NCBI GenBank assembly: GCA_025782575.1
Contig: JALGYY010000009.1
Coordinates: forward strand, 124,001-188,000
Origin: a bacterium
GTDB taxonomy: Bacteria; Orphanbacterota; Orphanbacteria; Orphanbacterales; Orphanbacteraceae
Reading direction: 5' to 3'
DNA length: 64,000 nucleotides
A program made the translations under genes and the position numbers. The notes beneath the pieces were generated by a model that did no database searches, had not been told where the DNA came from, and worked only from the letters and a program-made list of their open reading frames with translations. Positions 36,171-43,619 of the stretch are shown here, piece by piece. Positions within the stretch are counted from its first letter, which is position 1, and each line of letters starts with the position of its first letter.

Positions 36171-37706
36171 TCAATAGACGGGCATCTCCTGATCGACATC
36201 CTCTGCCCATGCCAGCAGACCGCCTTCCAGGTTTTTGACCTTCTTGAACCCCTGGTGAGCGAGATACATGGCCACCTGGGCGCTCCGGGCTCCGATTCGA
36301 CACTGGCAGACAATTTCCTTGTTGTGATCGATCTCGGCCAGTCGCGCGGGAATTTCGTTCATCGGAATGAGAACGGCTCCGGGTAACGAGCAGATCTGTA
36401 CTTCATGGGGCTCTCGTACATCCAGAATGACAAATGAGTCGTCGCCGGCGTCCATTCGCTCTTTGAGCTGAACCGCTGTAATGTCTCCGGGCATGATGAA
36501 CTCGCTGGTTTCATCGGCCTCCACCGATTCCTCCTGCTGTGCGAACCGCTTGCCCAGTTGCTCTTCCACCATCTTGTAGACTTCCCGGTTGGTATCCTCA
36601 TCGGTTTGCGCACCCGGAAGACCGCAGAACTCTTCATAGTCAATGAGTTCCCGTATGCTCGGATTGTCTCCGCAGATCGGGCAGTCCTTGTTGCGCCTCA
36701 GTTTGAGCTCTCGAAACTTCATACTGAGAGCATCGTAGAGCATGAGCCGACCCGAAAGAGTCTCTCCGATCCCCATCAGGATCTTGACAACCTCGGTCGC
36801 CTGGATCACTCCGATCAAGCCGGGCAGGATTCCCAGGACCCCCCCTTCCGCACAGGAAGGGACGAGTCCGGGGGGAGGCGGCTCCGGATAAAGGCACCGG
36901 TAGCACGGGCCGCCTTCATAGTGAAAGACAGAAGCCTGGCCTTCGAATCGAAAGATGCTCCCGTATACGTTCGGCTTGTTCAGCAGAACGCAGGCGTCGT
37001 TCACGAGATAGCGAGTGGGGAAGTTGTCCGTTCCATCGGCGACAACGTCATAGTCCCTGAAGATTTCGAGCGCATTGCCTGAATCGAGCCTGACTTCGTA
37101 TGTCTTGATTTCCACATGAGGGTTTAGGTCGTTCAAACGATTTCTTGCCGACTCCAGCTTGGGCCGGTCCACGGTGCTCGTGCCATGCAGAATCTGACGC
37201 TGCAGATTCGAATAGTCCACCACATCAAAATCGACGAGACCGATGCGCCCCACACCAGCGGCCGCCAGGTAGAGCGCCATCGGCGAGCCGAGTCCTCCCG
37301 CCCCGATGAGAAGCACACTCGCCCCCTTCAGCTTCTTCTGCCCCTCCATGGTCACTTCAGGCATGATGAGATGTCGGCTGTACCGTTGGATCTCCTCGTT
37401 GGAGAGCGTGATTTCCGCTCCGCTGCCTCCGGCGATCGATGGAATGATGCTGATCTCATCACCATCTTTGACCGGGGTCTCCTCGTTATCGAGGTGCCGG
37501 ATATCGTCGTCATTGACGTAGACGTTCACAAAGTTCCGGAGGGTCCCCTCGCCCGAGTAGAGGTGCCGCTTCAGATCGGGGTGGGCGCTCGTAAGACCGG
37601 CGAGCAGTTCCCCTACCGTTCGGCCGTCGAGCAAGACTCGGGGCTCGCCTCCGGTATAATTCCTGAGCGGTGTGGGAATGTGGATGATTATGGGCACGGG
37701 GGTCAC
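36171..37706 (-). CDS. CysO/MoaD-like carrier - E1 (MoeB/ThiF) - rhodanese fusion
   Basis: This 511-residue protein has three modules. Residues 1-94 form a beta-grasp sulfur carrier ending in an internal Gly-Gly (IPSIAGGSG, Gly93-Gly94). Residues about 100-350 form the E1 adenylyltransferase, with LLIGAGGLGSP, VDFDVVDYSNLQRQ, ADGTDNFPTRY and two zinc pairs CYRC (268/271) and CPIC (342/345). Residues about 410-511 form a rhodanese with LDVREPHE and catalytic Cys469 in CQCRIGARS. In Mycobacterium the carrier CysO and the E1-rhodanese MoeZ are separate proteins. Here they are one chain, directly after a CysO-cysteine peptidase and cysM, so the job is most likely protein-bound thiocarboxylate for cysteine synthesis. 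The internal Gly-Gly would need to be freed or used in place. The start overlaps the peptidase stop by 4 bases. Confidence 0.92.
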   Translation of the reverse strand: MTPVPIIIHIPTPLRNYTGGEPRVLLDGRTVGELLAGLTSAHPDLKRHLYSGEGTLRNFVNVYVNDDDIRHLDNEETPVKDGDEISIIPSIAGGSGAEITLSNEEIQRYSRHLIMPEVTMEGQKKLKGASVLLIGAGGLGSPMALYLAAAGVGRIGLVDFDVVDYSNLQRQILHGTSTVDRPKLESARNRLNDLNPHVEIKTYEVRLDSGNALEIFRDYDVVADGTDNFPTRYLVNDACVLLNKPNVYGSIFRFEGQASVFHYEGGPCYRCLYPEPPPPGLVPSCAEGGVLGILPGLIGVIQATEVVKILMGIGETLSGRLMLYDALSMKFRELKLRRNKDCPICGDNPSIRELIDYEEFCGLPGAQTDEDTNREVYKMVEEQLGKRFAQQEESVEADETSEFIMPGDITAVQLKERMDAGDDSFVILDVREPHEVQICSLPGAVLIPMNEIPARLAEIDHNKEIVCQCRIGARSAQVAMYLAHQGFKKVKNLEGGLLAWAEDVDQEMPVY

Positions 37707-38137
37707 TCCTCTCTTTCTCGTATCTGAATCAATTCACTGTCGAAGCCGGTTCGATCTTCACGCAGGAGCCAGGAGAGGGGGGTGGCCGGCTCGCCGCTCC
37801 GCACCTCAACAATAATATAGGAATAAAAAGGCCAGGCATGTTCCCTGTCGAACTCGGACGGCTCTCCCGGGTGGTCGGGATGGGAATGGTATACGCCGAC
37901 GATCTCCTTTGATTCACGACGAGCACGCTTTTCGCTCTCGAGAACGGCCTCGGGGGCGATGAGATACCGGCGCCTCTGAGCCTGCCCTTCGCGCTCGTTC
38001 TCGACAGGCCAGAGATCCGTAATCCACTTGCTCTCTTCGTCGGCTCTCCCCACGAGGAATCCGCAGCATTCATGGGGATAGGTCTTTCGCCCATGCTCCC
38101 GAATCGACTCGAGCTGCTCCCTTGAAAGTCTGATCAT
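37703..38137 (-). CDS. mec: JAMM/MPN metallopeptidase, probable CysO-cysteine peptidase (Mec-like)
   Basis: This 144-residue protein carries a complete JAMM zinc site: Glu23 in HECCGFLVG, and His84, His86, Ser94 and Asp97 in VYHSHPDHPGEPSEFD. Small stand-alone JAMM proteins next to cysM and cysO cleave cysteine from the C-terminus of the carrier CysO (Mec+ in Mycobacterium). It starts immediately after the cysM stop and overlaps the fusion gene by 4 bases, so the three are one operon. Because the carrier here is the N-terminal part of a fusion, the same peptidase could also cut after the internal Gly-Gly to release it (inference). The double cysteine after the Glu ligand is common in this family. 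Confidence 0.92.
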   Translation of the reverse strand: MIRLSREQLESIREHGRKTYPHECCGFLVGRADEESKWITDLWPVENEREGQAQRRRYLIAPEAVLESEKRARRESKEIVGVYHSHPDHPGEPSEFDREHAWPFYSYIIVEVRSGEPATPLSWLLREDRTGFDSELIQIREREE

Positions 38138-39073
38138 CTAGCTCTCATCCCAGAATGACTCACTCAGGTAACGCTCTCCCCCATCACAAAGTATGGTGAC
38201 TACCGTCCCCTCCGTGATTCTTCGTGCCACCTGAATTGCCGCCACGATATTCGCTCCGGATGATACGCCGACAAGGACGCCCGCCTCCCGCGCAAATCGC
38301 CTTACCATGGCCTGGGCCTCTTCCGTTTCGATTTCGATATTTTCGTCGGCAAAAGACGGGTCGTAGATGGGCGGTACTAGAACGGACTCCATATGCTTGA
38401 GGCCTTCGAGGCCATGCCAGGGAGAATCAGGCTGGACGCTGGAGAGGCGGATATCCGGGACGAGCTCTCGAAGCCTCCGGCCTGTTCCCATGAACGTTCC
38501 GGTTGTCCCGAGGCCGGCAACAAAATGAGTGACGGCGCCGTTCGTCTGCTCATGAATCTCGGGAGCGGTCGTCTTGTAATGGGCGCCCCAGTTGTCCGGG
38601 TTGCTGTACTGATCAGGGTAGAACCATTGTCCCGGTGCTTCCTCATAGAGGGCGCGTGCTTTGTAGATGGCGCCGTCGATCCCCTCGCCCGGATCGGTAA
38701 GAATGAGATGGGCGCCATAAGCGAGCAGTGTTGACCGGCGCTCCCTGTTGGCGTTCGCGGGCAGGCAGAGAGTGACATCATATCCGCGGGATGAGCCGAT
38801 CATCGCCAGCGCAATACCCGTGTTTCCGGACGTTGCTTCCAGAATCTTTCCCCCCGGTTTCAAACGCCCCCCGTTCTCCGCTGTCAGGATCATGTTGAGA
38901 GCGGCGCGATCCTTGACGGAACCGCCGGGGTTGGCAAACTCCGCTTTTCCGAACAGACTGACCCCTGGGGGGATTTCGTCGGCCACAGCTTCGAGTGAAA
39001 GGAGGGGGGTGTTTCCGATCAGGTCGATCAGACCCTGATTGTATCTGTCCATCGCCGGCTCAGAAGTTGACAC
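38138..39073 (-). CDS. cysM: Cysteine synthase (CysM/CysK family, PLP-dependent)
   Basis: This 311-residue enzyme of fold type II PLP proteins has the PLP lysine Lys54 in GGSVKDRAALN, the substrate-binding loop TSGNTG (81-86) and the phosphate-binding GLGTTGT loop. A CysK-type SAT-docking context is not evident. With the JAMM peptidase and CysO-like carrier following directly, it most resembles Mycobacterium CysM, which uses O-phosphoserine and thiocarboxylated CysO rather than free sulfide. Residue evidence for O-phosphoserine preference (an Arg near position 220) cannot be settled by eye. The segment KARALYEEAPGQWFYPDQYSNPDN is typical of CysM/CBS-like enzymes. It is the first gene of the operon. 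Confidence 0.93.
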   Translation of the reverse strand: MSTSEPAMDRYNQGLIDLIGNTPLLSLEAVADEIPPGVSLFGKAEFANPGGSVKDRAALNMILTAENGGRLKPGGKILEATSGNTGIALAMIGSSRGYDVTLCLPANANRERRSTLLAYGAHLILTDPGEGIDGAIYKARALYEEAPGQWFYPDQYSNPDNWGAHYKTTAPEIHEQTNGAVTHFVAGLGTTGTFMGTGRRLRELVPDIRLSSVQPDSPWHGLEGLKHMESVLVPPIYDPSFADENIEIETEEAQAMVRRFAREAGVLVGVSSGANIVAAIQVARRITEGTVVTILCDGGERYLSESFWDES

Positions 39074-39160
39074 GGACTACTCCAATCAAAAACGCAGAAA
39101 GCGCTTCCGTCTCAGATGCATCAACTCAGGGGTGAAGGGAGCGGGCGGCTCAGTTGCGAA

Positions 39161-39182
39161 ATGTTATGTAGAATGTTACATC
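39161..39182 (-). promoter_or_regulatory. Possible operator or promoter site upstream of cysM
   Basis: ATGTTATGTAG and AATGTTACAT lie about 90 bases upstream of cysM and contain two ATGTTA copies 12 bases apart plus an ATGT/ACAT inverted pair. On the minus strand TTGCTC lies about 17 bases before TACATA, a weak sigma-70 match. Such repeat spacing fits a one-turn protein-binding site. This is inference only. Confidence 0.3.
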
Positions 39183-39242
39183 ACCGAGAGCAAGAAAGCA
39201 AACTGATCGGTTTTGCCGGTCTACGCACCAGGAAAGGGGATC

Positions 39243-39331
39243 ATGCCTGACATCACGCTGATCGGGACCAATACATGCGGGACGACGGGAAGGGCGCGGA
39301 CATGATGGGCAAGCTCTTCGGCGGAAAGTAG
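39243..39331 (+). pseudogene. Possible gene remnant between cysM and the MFS gene
   Basis: After AAAGGGG, an ATG at 39243 opens MPDITLIGTNTCGTTGRART and stops at once. In another frame the same DNA reads MRDDGKGADMMGKLFGGK from 39275 to a stop at 39331, a plausible protein C-terminus. A frameshifted remnant of a small redox-type protein is possible, as is chance. The rest of the 39074-39372 gap holds no clear gene. Confidence 0.25.
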
Positions 39332-39349
39332 TTCCGCTGTAATCCAACG

Positions 39350-39379
39350 AGGATGAGAGAGTATGGAGTCTCTCATCCT
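39350..39379. terminator. Possible terminator hairpin at the end of the MFS gene
   Basis: AGGATGAGAGA (39350-39360) and TCTCTCATCCT (39369-39379) form a perfect 11-base stem with an 8-base loop. It overlaps the last codons of the MFS gene. On the plus strand only TTCGT follows and on the minus strand no T-run follows, so termination strength is uncertain. Confidence 0.45.
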
Positions 39380-40575
39380 TTCGTGTGCCCTGTTCGGAAC
39401 GGCGCATTACGTACCGAGCGCCCGAGGGGGATGAGCATGAGAAATGAGACGAATACCAGAACGGCCGAGATGCCGAAGGGGGCCGGTGCCCCCGACCAAT
39501 CATAGAGCCACCCCATGCTCACACCGCTCAGTGCTCGGCCGAGTCCGGTGAATCCCTGATTGAGACCCTGGACCGTTCCCTGGTCGTGTTCGCCCGTGTG
39601 GCGGGAGAGAAGTGCTGTCAGGGTCGGCGTGTTAAGCGCCATCCCGATGCCGATCAGGCTGAGTGCGGCCCAGAGATTCACCACAGGACCGTCGGGCAGC
39701 AGGATCAGGAGGCCGACGGTCGAAAAGATCGCTCCGGCGCGGGCGAGGGTAAGCTCTCCGAAGCGAGGGACCAGGCGCCGGAGTGCCCCTCCCTGGACCA
39801 GTGCGCCGATCAGAAAGAAGACGGCCAATGCGATGGCGGACTGACGGACGTCGTAGCCCCACCGATCCTCAGCCAGAAGAATCAACGTCCCCTGAAGGAC
39901 CGACAAACCGATTGTACCGCTGAGCACCGAAAGCAGGAGCGGGCCGAGGTCGGGATGAGACAGCCCCTTCTTCCAGATGAGCAGCATCTCCCGCTTTCTT
40001 GCTGAGGGGGCCGCTCTCTTCGGGAGCGTTTCACGGAGAAAGACCGCAGTCAGAACGAGGGCGAGCAGTTCGAGACCGGCGTTCGCCCAGCCGACTGTGG
40101 CGTAGGAGCTTGCCGATGCCAGCGTTCCGCCGAGAATCGGGCCCAGAATAAAGCCGAACCCGGCGGTAGCCCCCAGGATCCCGACCCCCTTCGCCCGGTC
40201 ACCGGGAGGGAGGCGGTCCGCCACGATAGACATGGCAAGTGTTAGTTGAGTACCGAAAAGGCCCATGAATGCCCGGGCGGCAAGGAACCAGAGGAGTCCG
40301 GGGGCGATCGCCCACCCGGCATAGCTCGCGACTGCCCCGGCAAATCCGAGAACGAGTACGGGCTTCCGGCCGATCCGGTCACTCAAGCCCCCCCAGAGGG
40401 GTTGCAGAAGCACTTTGGGCGCGGCAGTCAGGAAAAAGCAGAGCGTCACGTGAAAACCGGTGCCGCCGAGTTCCCGCACGTAGTAGGCAATCACAGGAAA
40501 AGTCGCCCCGAGCGCCACGAGCTCGAGGAACAGCACGATCGGAAGGATGGCCGGGACTTTTTTCTTCTGTTCCAT
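39373..40575 (-). CDS. MFS transporter
   Basis: This 400-residue protein has twelve predicted membrane helices. The MFS motif A between helices 2 and 3 is present (GGLSDRIGRKPVLVLG), as is a later motif of the multidrug-resistance type (GILGATAGFGFILGPILGGTLA), corresponding to motif C of drug/H+ antiporters (DHA1, TetA-like). It probably exports a small hydrophobic compound with proton exchange; the substrate is not predictable. I placed the start at ATG 40575 (MEQKKKVPAILP) because the 36 residues upstream in frame are not membrane-protein-like. No Shine-Dalgarno is obvious. It is divergent from the sorbosone dehydrogenase-like gene and has no local regulator gene. Confidence 0.88.
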   Translation of the reverse strand: MEQKKKVPAILPIVLFLELVALGATFPVIAYYVRELGGTGFHVTLCFFLTAAPKVLLQPLWGGLSDRIGRKPVLVLGFAGAVASYAGWAIAPGLLWFLAARAFMGLFGTQLTLAMSIVADRLPPGDRAKGVGILGATAGFGFILGPILGGTLASASSYATVGWANAGLELLALVLTAVFLRETLPKRAAPSARKREMLLIWKKGLSHPDLGPLLLSVLSGTIGLSVLQGTLILLAEDRWGYDVRQSAIALAVFFLIGALVQGGALRRLVPRFGELTLARAGAIFSTVGLLILLPDGPVVNLWAALSLIGIGMALNTPTLTALLSRHTGEHDQGTVQGLNQGFTGLGRALSGVSMGWLYDWSGAPAPFGISAVLVFVSFLMLIPLGRSVRNAPFRTGHTKG

Positions 40576-40666
40576 TGTCAGGAAAACATGGTGGGCGGGG
40601 GGAGTTTTGGCAAACGAAAAAAAGAGCTGTCCCGATTCGAAGTGATTCTCGGACCCTGTTAGCAGG

Positions 40667-40696
40667 TTGAATTTCATGGTCATAATAGGATATGAT
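40667..40696 (+). promoter_or_regulatory. Candidate sigma-70-type promoter for the sorbosone dehydrogenase-like gene
   Basis: TTGAAT (40667-40672) and TATGAT (40691-40696) are separated by 18 bases in an AT-rich patch between the divergent MFS gene and the gene starting at 40816. The match is close to consensus but was found by eye only. Confidence 0.35.
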
Positions 40697-40815
40697 TCTG
40701 TCGTTCACGCGGCCCGTTTCCGTCCCCGGATTCCCCCATCCCGACTTGGAAGCCAGTCTCCGCACCACTGAAACTCCCGGCACGGCTGCAGCTGATCCGA
40801 GGCAGCAGGAAGATC

Positions 40816-42414
40816 ATGAAAATGCGGAATCACGGGAGCAGTAGAGTGCCGGCCACAGGAACATTTGCCGGCCTCGCGATCCTGGCTCTCCTCGCAGTCG
40901 GAGGTTCGTGGGAGACGGCTGAGGCCCAAACAGTGCCATCCGGCTTCACTACGGAATATGTAGTTCGTGGCCCTCTTACCGGTCAGCCGACCGCGTTCGC
41001 CTTTCTTCCCGACGGCCGCATGATTTTTGTCGAGTGGAACTCGGGCGTCGTTCGACTCGGCGAAGTAAGTACCAATATTCCGGTCGAAAATGACAGTATT
41101 TTCACGGTCCCCGATGTATTGCATGACGTGGAAAGAGGACTATTGGGCGTTGCCGTGGATCCGGGATTCCCGACCGCCCCCTACATCTACTTCTACCTCA
41201 CGAGCACGGACGGCTTTCACCATGTGAGGCGTTACGAGGCCTCCGGGGATCTGATCGATTCAAGCAGCACCAACCTTGTTCTTTCCGCTCCATATGACAT
41301 TCTCCTCATCCCCGATCTGAACGGATCCCATAATGGCGGCACATTGCGGTTCGGTCCGGACGGCATGCTCTATGCGAGCAACGGCGATGATGTTGACAAG
41401 TGTAGCTCCGCCGATATCTCATCTCTGAACGGTAAGATTCTCCGTCTCGATTTATCAGCCCTCCCCGATTCAGGCGGGGGCCCGGTTCCGCCCCATTCTC
41501 TGATCGCTCCCGGTGATAATCCCTTTGTAGGCCTGGGACCGAACGCACAACTGGTATGGGCCTACGGAATGCGAAACCCGTTCCGGTTCTGCATCGATCC
41601 ACTCACCGGTGATCTGGCGATCGGTGATGTCGGGCTGAACACGTGGGAGGAAGTCAACTTCCAGGAGTATATGACCGCCCCCGGGGAGAACTTCGGCTGG
41701 CCGTGGTTCGAAGCGAGCGACCCGCATATCACATGCGACAGTGGTGGAACAAACACACTCCCCGCCTATGCCTATCCTCATATCGAACCGTTCCCGGCCA
41801 ATATAACGGGGGGGCCGATCTATCGATCCTTGCCTGGATCGAACCGGACGTTTTCACCCGGCTACGATGGAGACATCTTCTTCATGGATCCGAACTTCGG
41901 CTGGATCAGAAGGCTGAAAAGGACGGGGAACAGCTGGGCAATTGCCGATCCGGTTCCCGGCCAGCCCGACTCTCTTAATTGGGCCACTGATATGGGGTAC
42001 TTTACTGACATCCAGCTCGGGCCCGACGGCGCGATCTACTTCATCAATTTCCTCACCGGGAATCTGAGTCGCGGGATCCACCGGATCGTGAGCGATTATG
42101 CAACCGGGGTCGGGAACGTCGCCGATACCCGCATCGTCTATCCGAGTGTCGCCATCCCCAACCCGGCCCAGGTGGGCGAGGGGACGACAATCCGATATTC
42201 GCTGCCAGGGGGAACGGACGTTTCGATTCAGGTTTTCGACATCACGGGCCGGCTCGTTCGCACGCTCACCCCCGGCCGGGAGAGGGAGAGCGGGGCCGTT
42301 TTCTGGGATGGAAGGACCGACAGGGGAGTCCCTGCTGGGTCCGGGGTCTTCTTCTACCGCCTGGATCCGTCTTCAGGCCCGGCCACCCATGGCCGAATCA
42401 CCCTCCTACGGTAG
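40816..42414 (+). CDS. Secreted glucose/sorbosone dehydrogenase-like six-bladed propeller with sorting tail
   Basis: The 532-residue protein has a signal peptide (GTFAGLAILALLAVGGSWETAEA). The GSDH/PQQ-dependent sugar dehydrogenase propeller follows: TAFAFLPDGRMIFVEWNSG, ERGLLGVAVDPGF, HNGGTLRFGPDGMLYASNGD, AYGMRNPFRFCIDP, NTWEEVNF and NFGWPWFE. These include a histidine (SHNGG) and arginine (GMRNPFR) that in PQQ enzymes lie in the active site. The last 90 residues (AIPNPAQVGEGTTIRYSLP, FDITGRLVRTL, GSGVFFYRL) form a FlgD-like/type IX-type sorting domain, like the tail of the giant protease. It may oxidise sugars outside the cell; no PQQ synthesis genes are here, so cofactor use is unproven. 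Confidence 0.85.
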   Translation: MKMRNHGSSRVPATGTFAGLAILALLAVGGSWETAEAQTVPSGFTTEYVVRGPLTGQPTAFAFLPDGRMIFVEWNSGVVRLGEVSTNIPVENDSIFTVPDVLHDVERGLLGVAVDPGFPTAPYIYFYLTSTDGFHHVRRYEASGDLIDSSSTNLVLSAPYDILLIPDLNGSHNGGTLRFGPDGMLYASNGDDVDKCSSADISSLNGKILRLDLSALPDSGGGPVPPHSLIAPGDNPFVGLGPNAQLVWAYGMRNPFRFCIDPLTGDLAIGDVGLNTWEEVNFQEYMTAPGENFGWPWFEASDPHITCDSGGTNTLPAYAYPHIEPFPANITGGPIYRSLPGSNRTFSPGYDGDIFFMDPNFGWIRRLKRTGNSWAIADPVPGQPDSLNWATDMGYFTDIQLGPDGAIYFINFLTGNLSRGIHRIVSDYATGVGNVADTRIVYPSVAIPNPAQVGEGTTIRYSLPGGTDVSIQVFDITGRLVRTLTPGRERESGAVFWDGRTDRGVPAGSGVFFYRLDPSSGPATHGRITLLR

Positions 42415-42599
42415 CCTGGTCGGAATTGCGCAGGCTCCTCCGCCGCTATATACTTTCTAGAGACAGTTCTCGATAAGAGAATTCGATGGGTTCCCGAGCT
42501 ATCATTCGCCGCATTCCCGGCCCCGCTCGCCCCAGGGAAAGTCAAAAACGAAGATTCGTTCGATACAGGCCCCCCTGAGCGGCCATAGGAGGATATTCC

Positions 42600-43034
42600 G
42601 TGCCTTATGATCCAGGGCTCGTCGAGCCGATGCGCAAAGAACTTACCGAGATCGGCGTTCAGGAACTTCAGACTTCCGGTGACGTCGAGGCCTTCATGGA
42701 AGGGAATTCCGGCACGTCACTCGTGATCGTCAACTCTGTCTGCGGTTGCGCTGCGGGCATGGCACGACCGGGAATCAAGCTCGCTCTGCAGCATGAGAAC
42801 AGACCGGACCACGTCGCCACGGTGTTTGCCGGCCAGGATCTCGAGGCTGTAGCAAAGGCACGCACCTATTTCACTAACGTGCCTCCGAGCAGCCCTTCGT
42901 TTGCCCTCTTCAAGAACGGCGAACTGGTCCATTTCGTTCCTCGCCATCAGATAGAGGGCAAGGACGCCAAGACCGTCGCCTTGAATCTCATGAACTCGTT
43001 CGACGAGTATTGTGCCACCGGTAAAACAGCCTGA
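42600..43034 (+). CDS. BrxA/BrxB-type bacilliredoxin
   Basis: This 144-residue protein matches the YphP/YqiW family, starting MPYDPGLVEPMRKELTEIG and holding the CGC redox motif in VNSVCGCAAGMARPG, followed by NVPPSSPSFALFKNGELVHFVPRHQIEG. Bacilliredoxins are thioredoxin-fold proteins that remove bacillithiol from modified proteins; family members also occur in bacteria where bacillithiol is not demonstrated. The start is GTG at 42600, placed by AGGAGG ten bases upstream. A small unknown gene follows after 11 bases and is probably co-transcribed. Confidence 0.9.
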   Translation: MPYDPGLVEPMRKELTEIGVQELQTSGDVEAFMEGNSGTSLVIVNSVCGCAAGMARPGIKLALQHENRPDHVATVFAGQDLEAVAKARTYFTNVPPSSPSFALFKNGELVHFVPRHQIEGKDAKTVALNLMNSFDEYCATGKTA

Positions 43035-43045
43035 GGCGACTACCA

Positions 43046-43369
43046 ATGGAACGTACATTTCACCACAACAAGCACGAACTCCACGGAATAACTGTTGTCG
43101 TCGATGTTCGTGGCGGCGCACTCTACATCGGACGCTGCCACGACTGGACTGAGGAGAAAATTACCCTCCACGATGTGGCGATTCATGAAGAGGGAAAAGA
43201 GGGCGACAGCAGTGCCGAATTCGTCCGGAGGGCGGCCCGCTTCGGCCACTGGGCGAAACATGGCACGATTGCCATCTCCGCAGACCAGGTTCTTGATGTT
43301 CGTCGGCTCGGCGATGTCGATGGAGCCGGATCGTCCGGGGACTCTTCGACCAAAACGGATACCGGATAG
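43046..43369 (+). CDS. Small protein of unknown function downstream of bacilliredoxin
   Basis: This 107-residue protein begins MERTFHHNKHELHGITVVVD. I do not recognise the family. It is rich in His (nine) and acidic residues, has one cysteine (GRCHDWTEE) and no signal peptide or membrane segment. The predicted fold is mostly beta, with segments ITVVVDVRGGALYIGR, ITLHDVAIHEE and GTIAISADQVLDVRRL, and a Ser/Thr/Gly-rich tail. The 11-base spacing from the bacilliredoxin stop and its matching codon usage argue that it is a real gene in the same operon. A metal- or redox-linked role is only a guess. Confidence 0.65.
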   Translation: MERTFHHNKHELHGITVVVDVRGGALYIGRCHDWTEEKITLHDVAIHEEGKEGDSSAEFVRRAARFGHWAKHGTIAISADQVLDVRRLGDVDGAGSSGDSSTKTDTG

Positions 43370-43480
43370 TACTTAACCCGTTGGTTTGATACGATTTAAA
43401 GTAGATCCTCCCGCTCCGCCTCTATTCTCATTAGTTTCTTGACAATCAACTCAACTACTACGAAATTGTAGTGGAAATGT

Positions 43481-43530
43481 GAGGCCCCACTCTTGTCTCG
43501 CAAGGCTTGAGCGGGGGCTTCTTGTTGTGT
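43481..43530 (+). terminator. Probable terminator before the nap locus
   Basis: GAGGCCCCACTC (43481-43492) pairs imperfectly with GAGCGGGGGCTTC (43509-43521) and is followed by the T-rich TTGTTGTGTTG. It would end transcription from the bacilliredoxin genes. A TTGACA at 43439-43444 just upstream could be a -35 box, in which case the hairpin would act as a leader attenuator instead. Confidence 0.5.
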
Positions 43531-43548
43531 TGTACGAAATCCCTCTGT

Positions 43549-43591
43549 TTCGAATTCGGTTCGGAGGTGATGACTAGACCCGAATTACGAA
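43549..43591 (+). promoter_or_regulatory. Inverted repeat in the leader of the nap locus
   Basis: TTCGAATTCGG (43549-43559) and CCGAATTACGAA (43580-43591) form an inverted repeat with one extra base, spaced by about 20 bases and ending 28 bases before the porin start. It could be an operator or an mRNA stem exposing the strong AGGAGGGGGAGG ribosome binding site. It does not match the FNR or NarL consensus. Confidence 0.4.
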
Positions 43592-43619
43592 CTGACCCTT
43601 TAGGAGGGGGAGGAAAAAC

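Noticed and set aside
39150-39503. A 117-residue minus-strand frame before cysM
   Set aside because: It overlaps the end of the MFS gene in another frame and has no ribosome binding site or recognisable features.
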